64,000 nt of DNA from Alcanivorax jadensis T9 (GTDB lineage: Bacteria > Pseudomonadota > Gammaproteobacteria > Pseudomonadales > Alcanivoracaceae), in NCBI RefSeq assembly GCF_000756655.1, contig NZ_ARXU01000007.1, positions 96,484-160,483 on the forward strand, read 5' to 3'. Of the stretch, positions 28,501-39,294 are shown in pieces. The first letter of the stretch is position 1. Every line of letters begins with the position of its first letter. The translations under genes were made by a program, and so were the position numbers. The notes under the pieces were generated by a model, which was given only the letters and a program-made list of their open reading frames with translations, did no database searches and was not told the origin of the DNA.

Positions 28501-30753
28501 GTTCGAGTGCAATTCAAGACAGAACTGGCCCAGGCCAATATCCTTGAGACGCCGGTGCACCACCTCCAGTGCGGCAGTCTTCTCGGACACAAACAGCACC
28601 TTCTTGCCCTTGCCCAGCATGTGCGCAATCAGGTTACCGATGGTCTGGCTCTTGCCGGTACCCGGAGGGCCAATAATGACGAAATCCTTGCCCCTGTCCG
28701 CCGTGGCAATGGCCGCCATCTGGGAAGAATCCGCCGGCAACGGCGACAGCAGATCTGCCGGGGTGTATTCCTGGTCAATCTCCTTGGGGTCAACAAAGCG
28801 AATGTCGCTCTCATACGCCTCACGCGGCGTATCCAGCAGGTGCCGCACCACCGGGCTTTCTTTCAGCGCCTCGGAGCGATCCACCAGATCCTTCCACATC
28901 AGGTACTTGGCAAAGGAGAAGTGACCCAGCACCACCTCTTCCACCACCTCGAATCCGGGTACTTCCTTGATGGCATGGCGCACCCGATTCCAGATACCCG
29001 CCACATCCACACCACTGTCGTCCTCGGGCAAGGCACCGCTGAGGCCATGGATCTCGATACCGAAGTCCTTTTTCAGCAGTTCCAGCAAGGTGGTGTTGAA
29101 ACGGGGCTCATCATCATTGGCCACCATCTTCACGCCACTGCGCACAGACTTACGCTCCAGAGATACGGGCAGCAGTATCAAAGGCGCACGGTAGCGGCGA
29201 TTGTCCTTGTCCTTGGGCTTCCACAATAGAAAACCGACTGCCAGAAACAGGGTATTGGAGCCGCCTTCCTTCAGCGACGTCTGCGCCTTGCGGTAAATCT
29301 CCACCGCCCGTTTATCCAGATCGTCCTGAGTCAGCTCCACCAGCACCTGCTTCTTGGCCAGGGCATCGCGGGCATACACTTCCTTCAGCTCTTCGCCGGT
29401 ACGCTGGCGGTGAATATCCGAATCCTGATCCTGGGTCTTTAACTGCGGGAAAGGCGCAATGGAAATACGCGCCCCGGTGGCCAACACATCTTCCAACTCA
29501 CCGGGCTCATGACACACCAGGGTCAAACTGCTTTTGCTGGGCTTCTGATTCAACAGCGGGTTGCGCGCGGACAGATCCAGCAGCTTGCGCTGCCAACGCT
29601 CAAGGCGACCGCCCGGCGTATCCTCCGGCACATCCTCTTCCACATGCACGGGGGCCGATGGCAAATCTACCGGCGCTGCCTCCAGTCCCGGCTCGACCAC
29701 GTCCTCCACATCAGCGGACTCGGCAAGCCCGGCAATCTGTGTCTTCAGGCTAATGGGATTAATGCGATGCGCCCGTGCCCGACGAATATCGATAGCCGCA
29801 ACAAATTCGTTGTCCTTATCCAGAGCCACCTGCTTGTTGCCGTCTTTCACCGCCTGAGAAAAAGGCGGCGCCGGGTGGTTGGTCAGGAAAGTGGTTTCAA
29901 TCAGGATCAGTTCTTTCAGGGGTATACGCTGGCGCAGGGTTTCCGCTTCATCCACCACCACACTGGATAGATCTTCCTTGTCCAGCCATAGCCCCACCAG
30001 CGCATGTCCTTGGGTAAGGATCACCAGCGGATTCAGCTGGGCCTGCTCCAGCGCTGCGGCAAACAACAAGGTGGTATCCAGGCAGGTCGCCACCTTGGCG
30101 CTCTCAATCTGGTTGGGCAGGCGGATTTTCTGGCCATTACTCTCGAAACTGGCGGGCGGCAACGCATAACCCACCTGCATTTTCACAATGGCGGAATAAA
30201 TCGCCGACGCCATCAGCCATACCTGCTCACGACTGCCGGAATCGTAGCCGTTGATACTGCCCGACTTACCCGCCTTGCGCAGAATCTGGCTGGCCTGGCC
30301 CAACAACCGGTCCACCGCCGGATCGTTCGGCGTGCAGAACGCCGCCAGCAATTCAGGAATATAGGTAGCTCCGCCCCACTCATTACAGGCCAGCAACTCC
30401 ACCGGGATCACCAACTCGGCCAAGCACTGCTCAGCTTGGGTGACTCGAATCGTCACCGTACCGCGCATGGATTCCGTCAGCCCCAGCAGGAAACCGCCAT
30501 TCAGCTCCAGGTCACGGTCCTTCATGGCCAGCAGACCACCCGCCGCCAACCGGTCAACCGTCCAGGTCTTCGACTTCACAAACGCCGGGGAGGCTTCTAA
30601 TGTCACCGCCAGGTCTGACAGATCCTGCTCTTCATCCAGATTCTCGATCTGCAATTCACGCAGCACTGCGAAGGCGCTCTGGTGGCAGGCGAAGTTGATC
30701 TTTTCCACCAGGGTGGTGTGGATTTTTACTACCGAAACGTCCTGCTCAGACAT
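25540..30753 (-). CDS. DUF4011 / SF1 helicase / Vsr-like nuclease defence protein
   Basis: This giant 1,737-aa protein has an N-terminal DUF4011 region (about 390-650, including LERWQRKLLDLSARNPLLN), a superfamily 1 helicase with Walker A GPPGTGKSQT near residue 696 and Walker B VVIFDEASQ near 1331, followed by helicase motifs such as AMTRARSEMVV. The C-terminal nuclease of the Vsr/MTES_1575 type has YRIDMGIVHPDKPG and GIECDGAMYHSS (about 1640-1680) and ends RVWSTDWW. This architecture was reported as a single-gene anti-phage system (DUF4011-helicase-Vsr, 'Hhe'; from memory). The start at 30753 has GAAGGG upstream. It lies 45 bp behind the ABC-3C ATPase gene. Confidence 0.9.
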   Translation of the reverse strand: MSEQDVSVVKIHTTLVEKINFACHQSAFAVLRELQIENLDEEQDLSDLAVTLEASPAFVKSKTWTVDRLAAGGLLAMKDRDLELNGGFLLGLTESMRGTVTIRVTQAEQCLAELVIPVELLACNEWGGATYIPELLAAFCTPNDPAVDRLLGQASQILRKAGKSGSINGYDSGSREQVWLMASAIYSAIVKMQVGYALPPASFESNGQKIRLPNQIESAKVATCLDTTLLFAAALEQAQLNPLVILTQGHALVGLWLDKEDLSSVVVDEAETLRQRIPLKELILIETTFLTNHPAPPFSQAVKDGNKQVALDKDNEFVAAIDIRRARAHRINPISLKTQIAGLAESADVEDVVEPGLEAAPVDLPSAPVHVEEDVPEDTPGGRLERWQRKLLDLSARNPLLNQKPSKSSLTLVCHEPGELEDVLATGARISIAPFPQLKTQDQDSDIHRQRTGEELKEVYARDALAKKQVLVELTQDDLDKRAVEIYRKAQTSLKEGGSNTLFLAVGFLLWKPKDKDNRRYRAPLILLPVSLERKSVRSGVKMVANDDEPRFNTTLLELLKKDFGIEIHGLSGALPEDDSGVDVAGIWNRVRHAIKEVPGFEVVEEVVLGHFSFAKYLMWKDLVDRSEALKESPVVRHLLDTPREAYESDIRFVDPKEIDQEYTPADLLSPLPADSSQMAAIATADRGKDFVIIGPPGTGKSQTIGNLIAHMLGKGKKVLFVSEKTAALEVVHRRLKDIGLGQFCLELHSNKARKADVLDQLRTSWNSASQSTVSDWKAEAERLKALRDRLNRVVNALHQRHRNGLTAHYAIGVKVRDADLAAKVKLSWPNAAYHDEAQLQKLREMAELLAVQAKAVGNLVDHPLALISNFDWRPQWEEEVVGAARSLKVSGAQLTDKLASLEKALGISLGVVSLAKVAAMAECGQVLLDAYRQQASFALEPDATDRLDALEEAVTQLKAYIETQAKLSCTYEPLAWQKLDAAVLGQAWAEANDSWWPKSWFAKRKVVKQMREGGAQGDPDPTNDIPVLKQLRETGGQIDRLDGVLKGLREWDSYNSDPSAMAALKALGSRARVAVGKLADDAESLATLRGKIRTLLYDANDLLAPDAPVGRTINDFKAAFEAFSANKEKFEALIGASLDGRLPEGVAALESLGVQCQEIIDHHIALRDWCAWVRRRSEALDFQLGPLVEAIENGSVPAFQVEEVFEAAYCSWWSSAVIGEDEVLRTFSSPEHEATIENFRELDTRFSDLTAKYIAANLAGEIPHQETTKKKSSWGVLAHELQKKMRHKPVREMMETIPDVITTLAPCLMMSPLSIAQFLSAGQAQFDVVIFDEASQITVWDAVGSLARGKQVIVAGDPKQMPPTNFFGRSDDDPDGDIDGEGDLESILDELIGASIPQRVLNLHYRSRRESLIAFSNSRYYDSSLITFPAPVHPDKGVSLVKPEGFYARGKARHNQGEAKAIVAEIVRRLTSDDPAVRSQSIGVVTFNTEQQSLIEDLLDKARAEDPGIEWAFSEDELEPVFVKNLETVQGDERDVILFSITYGPDEAGHVTMNFGPLNRTGGERRLNVAMTRARSEMVVFSTMPPERIDLARTQARAVADLKHFLEYAERGASALGAAVHGSMGDFESPFEVAVARGLQEKGWTVHPQIGVSAYRIDMGIVHPDKPGIYLAGIECDGAMYHSSAYARERDKIRQGVLEGLGWTLFRVWSTDWWTNKHKALEELDVMLKARLAASE

Positions 30754-30798
30754 GGCGCAGCCCTTCACCGATTTTGAATATCCCGAGTTGTACTACCA

Positions 30799-33530
<2,732 letters not shown>

Positions 33531-34727
33531 TTAGGCGACATCCTCGTTGCTGGCATCTCCTAACTCTCCATAATCAGGATGCCATCCTATTTTCAGCGCA
33601 TCTGACAACAAATGGTAAGAACCTTTGGATAAATAATCCCCCATAAAGTCGGAGCGGATAGGAACAACCCCCCTCTGCTGGCAGTACTGATAAAGCCTGG
33701 CTGCAAACTTTCTCTTGGCATCCGCTGTATCAAATTCTTCCTGCATTTCCAAAAATGCCTGCTCTTCATCCCACTTTTCAATTAGCCTTCTATCAAATCC
33801 ATTGAGCTCGCCAGGATTCAGCAACCCATCTCCAGCCCATTTGTTTCTCTGCTCAAATGCCCGATAGTAGTTTACTATCGCAATCTCGATTAGTTTTTTT
33901 GGGGCATCAAATAAGCGCATCTGCTTAATAAAAACTCGCATATCCCCCTCGACATCTATCGCGTCAGGCAATGCCTCAGCATATTCATCAGGAAGATTAG
34001 CATGAGAATATTCAGGCCTTATTTTCTCAACAAAATCTTGAAGGAACCCCAAATTAATAGCGCCAGATGGTGACTGACTCAAAGCCTCTACAATCCACTT
34101 AAACCAAATCCCTTCAAGTCGATTAATGAACGCATCAACCGCTTGCACCGGCACATACTGCCTGGCAATTGGTTTTAATTTTTCTCTAATTCTCAAAAGG
34201 TCATCTGATTTTCCTACGATGTAAACCGACCCCAAAAAACTACGTTTTTCAGCATCACTGAGACCCTTGAATGCCTTATATCCCATGCTATTTGTCTGGT
34301 TTGACTCCTCGCAAATCTTAGACATTATTAGAAGGGCTTTATCTATATCTCTTTCCTGACCCACCCCTAACAAACTTGCCAGCGAACCATCCACAACCGC
34401 CTGGGTTGTCACCAAAGATAAAACCATGTCGCCGAGTGAAATATCACCAGACTGAATTGACTCTACCCATACTCTTACCGTTTTCCATATATCAGAGCTT
34501 CTATCCGTAATGTTCCCCTGACTACCATGAAACTTTGTCTGCAATAATTCTTCTGGCGAACCATCGTCATCAAATGCGATGTCATCTAACTTCTCGATAG
34601 ATACATTGAAGCGCTCAGGATCAGCTATTTCGGGTAGTTTTCTTAACGACAAATACAGCGCATACCTGATCTGATAAATGTAACCTAGCATTGAAGCTGA
34701 TGCGTCAAACTGTGAGGTATTACTCAT
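33531..34727 (-). CDS. ABC-3C effector with nuclease-like N-terminus
   Basis: In the 398-aa product, residues about 10-75 follow the DUF4297/Cap4-type PD-(D/E)XK pattern: GYIYQIRYALYLSL, then NVSIEKLDDIAF and ELLQTKFHG (the Q-x-K strand). The C-terminal half is helical, consistent with the ABC-3C C-terminal domain that docks on the other components. I infer a DNA-cutting effector held in check by the ATPase. The start is 19 bp after the hsdS stop, with GGGGTG nearby. Base composition is AT-rich, unlike hsdM and hsdR. Confidence 0.78.
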   Translation of the reverse strand: MSNTSQFDASASMLGYIYQIRYALYLSLRKLPEIADPERFNVSIEKLDDIAFDDDGSPEELLQTKFHGSQGNITDRSSDIWKTVRVWVESIQSGDISLGDMVLSLVTTQAVVDGSLASLLGVGQERDIDKALLIMSKICEESNQTNSMGYKAFKGLSDAEKRSFLGSVYIVGKSDDLLRIREKLKPIARQYVPVQAVDAFINRLEGIWFKWIVEALSQSPSGAINLGFLQDFVEKIRPEYSHANLPDEYAEALPDAIDVEGDMRVFIKQMRLFDAPKKLIEIAIVNYYRAFEQRNKWAGDGLLNPGELNGFDRRLIEKWDEEQAFLEMQEEFDTADAKRKFAARLYQYCQQRGVVPIRSDFMGDYLSKGSYHLLSDALKIGWHPDYGELGDASNEDVA

Positions 34728-34746
34728 TATTGCACCCCTTTCACAA

Positions 34747-35910
34747 TCAAAGGCTTCCAGAAAAAGCTTTTTGACTAGAAGACAGAAACAGGTATTCGTT
34801 ATCCGAAATAAAGACTGTACTTTTTTCTAATAGCCGAATGGTTCTCTCAACTAATTCAGAGAACGCCCTCTGTTTTTCAATTTCCGGCAATGGGATATCA
34901 AGATTACGCAAAATAGCCAAATTAATGTTTTTCTGTGCCGACTCCGGGGCGCTTGCCTCCAGGGTCTTTTGCAGGAAACCCAGCCAGTGCTGAACATACT
35001 CAACCGTCGCCTTATGATTAGGCGTAAAGCCAACCACACTATCAGGAAAGCAAGCATCGAAAGTTAAAACCCCGGTTTTGGCTATATTTGCAGCAATCGT
35101 GATACATAGAGTCCCAGCTGGCCACAGACGACTTTGCTCCAGACCCAGCTCAGAATAGGTAGACTTGTATTTCTTGATATAGCCCTTGGAGTTGGCAACA
35201 TCGCCAGTTTGAATCAAAGGGTAATCACCACCAAGCAATGCAGGATCATTTCTTGGTCGGTGTTTTGACTTGCCTCTATCTAAAGTACCAACATCAGATA
35301 ATTTAGCGATTTCCCACCCCTTCGGATTAGTCACCGGATCACCGAACATATCCAGAAACACGGCGCGGAGGAATTCGTCGGTGAGTTGGATGGCTTGCTG
35401 GCGTTTGCGGCGGATGGCGTCGGCTTTGTCGAGGATGGTGGCGATGCGTTTTTGTTCGCTCAAAGGAGGCAGAGGAATTTCAAATCCCTCAACTATTTTT
35501 TTTGAAACCTCCTTAAATGTTGCCCCATTCCCAAGCGCTTGCAGCTTCTCTGAATGAGCTAACATGCAGTAGTACAGATACAGCCCATCAATTTTCTCTC
35601 CAGGAATCAGACTCTTGAAGCCTTGATTCGTGCACATATCTTTACCGGTTATCGCTATATTTCCAATAGGCGCCCTTGAAGTTACCAAAACACTTCCCTT
35701 CGGAAGCATAGATGTAGCACAGCTACGGAAACCTTCATCTGATATGTACTCAGGGGCGTCATCTAACACCGGCTCTGACAGCTTCGACACATCCTTTGGT
35801 GTGACCCATGGCACATCAGCCGAATCCCAATATTCAGGGATATTCCGCTTAGGGGTTGCCCCGCCCACGACTTGGCAACAGTCCTTTAATTTCACCAGAG
35901 GCCAACTCAC
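34747..35910 (-). CDS. hsdS: Type I restriction-modification specificity subunit
   Basis: The 387-aa product chooses the DNA target of the HsdRMS complex. The first target-recognition domain (1-145) starts [20 protein letters not shown]. The central conserved helix PLSEQKRIATILDKADAIRR is followed by DEFLRAVFLDMFGDPVTNPKGW. A second recognition domain ends with IPLPEIEKQRAFSELVERT. The GTG start overlaps the hsdM stop (GTGA), which excludes the longer upstream reading frame. The recognition domains are AT-richer than the conserved centre, a sign of domain exchange. Confidence 0.93.
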   Translation of the reverse strand: MSWPLVKLKDCCQVVGGATPKRNIPEYWDSADVPWVTPKDVSKLSEPVLDDAPEYISDEGFRSCATSMLPKGSVLVTSRAPIGNIAITGKDMCTNQGFKSLIPGEKIDGLYLYYCMLAHSEKLQALGNGATFKEVSKKIVEGFEIPLPPLSEQKRIATILDKADAIRRKRQQAIQLTDEFLRAVFLDMFGDPVTNPKGWEIAKLSDVGTLDRGKSKHRPRNDPALLGGDYPLIQTGDVANSKGYIKKYKSTYSELGLEQSRLWPAGTLCITIAANIAKTGVLTFDACFPDSVVGFTPNHKATVEYVQHWLGFLQKTLEASAPESAQKNINLAILRNLDIPLPEIEKQRAFSELVERTIRLLEKSTVFISDNEYLFLSSSQKAFSGSL

Positions 35911-37508
35911 AGCATCCCCTCCAGATCCTTCAAATCCTCCATAATCTCCTTCTCCAACACCATTAGCCGCTTGAGGATCACTTTCGGGTCTTCGTATTCT
36001 TCCTCTTCGTATACCACTTCCTTGTAGCGGTTGATGGAGAGATCGTACTTGTTGCTGGCGATATCGGCGGCATTGACGACGAAGGCTTTCTGGGTCTTGT
36101 CGCCAAAGGCTTTTTCTATTTTCTTGTCGCTGGCGTTGGCTTCCACCAATTCCCTGTACTGCTTCCATTTGGCAATGGCATCTGGCAAGTCATCACCGCC
36201 TTCGCCTTTCAGCGGGGTACGCTTGTCGTCCAGGCTGTAGCCGTCGGCTTGCAGGTCGTAGAACCAAACCCGCTCGGTCGTGCCACCCTTGGTAAAGAGC
36301 AGGATGGCGGTGCTGACACCGGCGTAGGGCTTGAACACGCCGCTGGGGAGGCTGACGATGCCTTCGAGCTGGTTGTTTTCGATGAGCTCCTTGCGTAGCT
36401 GCTGGTGGGCCTTGGAGGAGCCGAACAGCACGCCATCGGGCACAATGACGGCGGCGCGGCCACCGAGTTTGAGGGCGCGGAGAATGTGGGCGACAAACAG
36501 CAGTTCGGTCTTTTTGGTTTTGACCAGGCCGAGCACATCAGGATTGGTGTTAGTTTCATCCAGGCTGCCCTTGAACGGCGGGTTGGCGAGGATGATGTCG
36601 AAGAAGTCTTCTTCCTGTTCCGGGTAGTTTTCCTTTACCGATTTGTTGAGGCTGTCCTGGTAGAGGATGTTGGCGCCGTTTACGCCGTGGAGCATCATGT
36701 TCATGCTGGAGACGCGCAGCATGGTGGTGTCGAAGTCGAAGCCCCAGAACATCTGTTTGTTGATGTGTTCCCGATAGGGCTCCAGCAGGTCGCCGGTGTA
36801 GTGCTTGTTGCCCTCTTCGTCTTCGAAGGTACCGGCATCGCTGGAATGCACCCGGTTGAGGTATTCCATGGCGCGGGCCAGAAAACCGGCGGTGCCACAG
36901 GCCGGGTCGCAGATCACATCGGTGGGCTGCGGGTCGATCAGTTCTACCATGGCGTCGATGATGTGGCGCGGGGTGCGGAACTGGCCGTTGATGCCGGCGG
37001 TGGTGAGTTTGCTGAGCAGGTATTCGTAAATGTCGCCTTTCACGTCACTCTGGGTGAGCGGCAGGTTATCGACCATTTCCACGGCGGAGACCAGTACGGA
37101 TTCGTTCTTGATCTCCAGATCGGCGTCTTGCATGTATTCGCCGATGTGACCCAGGGCCTGGGTGGCACTGCCTTCGCTGCCCAGGCCCTCTTCTTCTGCA
37201 TGTTGCCCCAGGCTGGCGAAATAGGGGTAGACAGCATTCTTCAGGTGCTTGTGCAGCTCCTTGCCGCTGAGGTTCTTGAAGTTCTTCCAGCGCAGTAGCT
37301 GACCTTCCGGGGTGTTCGGGAACAGGCGGTCGAGCTCCTTCTTGCTGCGGGCGGCTTTACGCTCTGCCACTTCTTCCTGCATGTCGAGCATGCGGGCGAA
37401 CATGAGGTAGCTGATCTGCTCGATGACCGTGAGGGGGTTGGTGATGCCCCCGGTCCAGAACTTTTCCCAGAGTTTGTCGATGTCGTTTTTTAGCTGGCCT
37501 GTGAGCAT
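35907..37508 (-). CDS. hsdM: Type I restriction-modification methyltransferase subunit
   Basis: The 533-aa product is an N6-adenine methyltransferase. It has the N-terminal HsdM domain ([20 protein letters not shown]), SAM-binding motif [20 protein letters not shown] near 202 and catalytic motif [20 protein letters not shown] near 304. The C-terminal coil ending [18 protein letters not shown] contacts HsdS. It is translationally coupled to hsdS through the GTGA overlap and lies 95 bp behind rmuC. Confidence 0.96.
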   Translation of the reverse strand: MLTGQLKNDIDKLWEKFWTGGITNPLTVIEQISYLMFARMLDMQEEVAERKAARSKKELDRLFPNTPEGQLLRWKNFKNLSGKELHKHLKNAVYPYFASLGQHAEEEGLGSEGSATQALGHIGEYMQDADLEIKNESVLVSAVEMVDNLPLTQSDVKGDIYEYLLSKLTTAGINGQFRTPRHIIDAMVELIDPQPTDVICDPACGTAGFLARAMEYLNRVHSSDAGTFEDEEGNKHYTGDLLEPYREHINKQMFWGFDFDTTMLRVSSMNMMLHGVNGANILYQDSLNKSVKENYPEQEEDFFDIILANPPFKGSLDETNTNPDVLGLVKTKKTELLFVAHILRALKLGGRAAVIVPDGVLFGSSKAHQQLRKELIENNQLEGIVSLPSGVFKPYAGVSTAILLFTKGGTTERVWFYDLQADGYSLDDKRTPLKGEGGDDLPDAIAKWKQYRELVEANASDKKIEKAFGDKTQKAFVVNAADIASNKYDLSINRYKEVVYEEEEYEDPKVILKRLMVLEKEIMEDLKDLEGML

Positions 37509-37603
37509 TTAGTTGATCTCTTGATTTGCATTTCTACCCTTATTTCGACCTCTAATAAGACGAATCAAGGCTTACAGATAATTTTCCAGCACGCGCCCTA
37601 ATT

Positions 37604-39271
37604 TTATTCGGGCTCTACACTGGCGCTCTCTTCTTGTGGCTCTGGCGCCTGCTCCTTCTCGGCACTTACCGGGATAAAGTCCACTTCCAGTGCGGCCTTT
37701 TCGACGAAGTAGCTTGGCAACTCAGCCTTGATGGCCGGCGCCAGATTCTTGAACTCACCCACTTGCTTCACCAGATTCCCTCTGCCACTGAGTAATTGCC
37801 CCTCGGCCTTGCTGTAGGCATCGGTGGCGGCATCCAGGCTTTTCTTCAGTTTTTCAAAGCTGGCGAGAAACGAATTAAGCTTCTTGAACACGGATTCAGC
37901 CTTGTTCGCCAAGGCTGCGGTGTGTTTATTCTGGTCTTCATAGCGCCATAACTGACGAACGATATTCAGACTGGTAAGCAAGGTAGTCGGTGTGGCAACC
38001 AGTACATTATTTTCAATGGCTTTCTGAAAAAGGGACTCATCCGCTTTCAAGGCTTCTACAAATGCCGACTCAATGGGTATGAACATGAATACCATTTCAG
38101 GGGAGTTCAGCCCTGGCAGCTTGTAGTAATCCCGGTCGGCCAGCTCTCGAATCCGGCTTGCGACTGCTTCTACGTGTTCTTTCAGCGCAATCGCCCTTTC
38201 CTGCTCATCTTCACTGTTCACATAGCGGGTATAGGCGTTCAAGGAAACCTTAGCATCGATGATCAGGTGCTTTTCCTGCGGCAAGTAGACGATAGCATCG
38301 GGGCGATGACGCCCTTCTTCCGTGGTAATACTGACTTCCCGCTTGTAGTCCTTGCCCAACTGAAGACCGGATCGATCCAGCACGTTTTCCAGTACCAGTT
38401 CGCCCCAGTTGCCCTGGAGCTTCTTTTGACCGCGTAGTGCAGTAGACAGCTCATGTGCTTCCTGCGTGATTTGCTGGTTGAGTGCCTTCAGGGACTCAAG
38501 CTCCTTGCGCAACTCTCCCTGCTGGGTGGTTTCCCTGTGGTGGATGTCTTGCACTTCTTTCTTGAAGTTATCAATGGATTGCTGGAACGGGTTCATCACC
38601 GAACTCAAGGTAAGCTTGCTGCTTTCCTGCAGTGATTTTGCCTTGGTTTCGAGAATCTCGCTGGAGAGCGTTTTGAAATGCTCGCTCAGGCTTTCCTTTT
38701 GTTTCTCGAAGGTCGCCACTTCGCGAGCATGGCTGGCTTCGCGTTCCTGCTGCTCAGTCTTCAGTCGAGTATGAGATGCCTGAAGATCCGTCATCTCTAC
38801 CTGTTTGGCCTCCAGCGCGGACTGGCTCTTCACGAGGCTGGCGCGGATTTCGTTGATCTGCTCTTCCTGAGCCTTGGTTCGTGCCTGTGCAGACTCAAGC
38901 AGTTTCTCTGCATCCCGGCATTGCTGGTTTATTTCATCCAGTTTTCCACTCAACACGTCATGTTGTTGTTTTTTCTCATCCAGCAGCTTATTCAGGTGCG
39001 CTTCAGTTTGCGTCGCCGCATTTAACTTCTCTTCAAACCTGATGATCTCTTGCTCTTTCAGGTGTTTGCTGTCTCTTAGAGAGGACACATCCTGCTGTGC
39101 TTCCCTCAACTGGCCGTCCCTTGCACTGACTTCAGACCTGGCCTGCGCAAGCAACCCTTCCAAACCTGTAATGTTTTTGGCCGAATTCAGCTTTGCCCAC
39201 AAGTAGCCAAGTCCGCCAACAATAAGGGAGGCTACAGCTATTGCGATGAAGTGTTCGATATTCCAGATCAT
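37604..39271 (-). CDS. rmuC: RmuC-family recombination-limiting protein
   Basis: The 555-aa product has an N-terminal membrane helix (about 7-27, FIAIAVASLIVGGLGYLWA), a coiled coil to about residue 235, and an RmuC domain containing KLQGNWGELVLENVLDRSGL and the nuclease-like strand HLIIDAKVSLNAYTRYV. E. coli RmuC limits rearrangements between inverted repeats; its biochemistry is unclear. It lies between hsdR (23 bp) and hsdM (95 bp), an unusual place, and similar base composition suggests it travels with the restriction genes. Confidence 0.92.
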   Translation of the reverse strand: MIWNIEHFIAIAVASLIVGGLGYLWAKLNSAKNITGLEGLLAQARSEVSARDGQLREAQQDVSSLRDSKHLKEQEIIRFEEKLNAATQTEAHLNKLLDEKKQQHDVLSGKLDEINQQCRDAEKLLESAQARTKAQEEQINEIRASLVKSQSALEAKQVEMTDLQASHTRLKTEQQEREASHAREVATFEKQKESLSEHFKTLSSEILETKAKSLQESSKLTLSSVMNPFQQSIDNFKKEVQDIHHRETTQQGELRKELESLKALNQQITQEAHELSTALRGQKKLQGNWGELVLENVLDRSGLQLGKDYKREVSITTEEGRHRPDAIVYLPQEKHLIIDAKVSLNAYTRYVNSEDEQERAIALKEHVEAVASRIRELADRDYYKLPGLNSPEMVFMFIPIESAFVEALKADESLFQKAIENNVLVATPTTLLTSLNIVRQLWRYEDQNKHTAALANKAESVFKKLNSFLASFEKLKKSLDAATDAYSKAEGQLLSGRGNLVKQVGEFKNLAPAIKAELPSYFVEKAALEVDFIPVSAEKEQAPEPQEESASVEPE

Positions 39272-39294
39272 CCATTTTCCTCAGCTAAAGTAGG

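Noticed and set aside
35911..36168. N-terminal 86-codon extension of hsdS
   Set aside because: It overlaps hsdM in another frame and reads as Arg/Gln-rich noise; the GTG overlapping the hsdM stop is the natural start.
36405..37298. Plus-strand 297-codon frame opposite hsdM
   Set aside because: It lies antisense to the motif I region of HsdM and has no support of its own.
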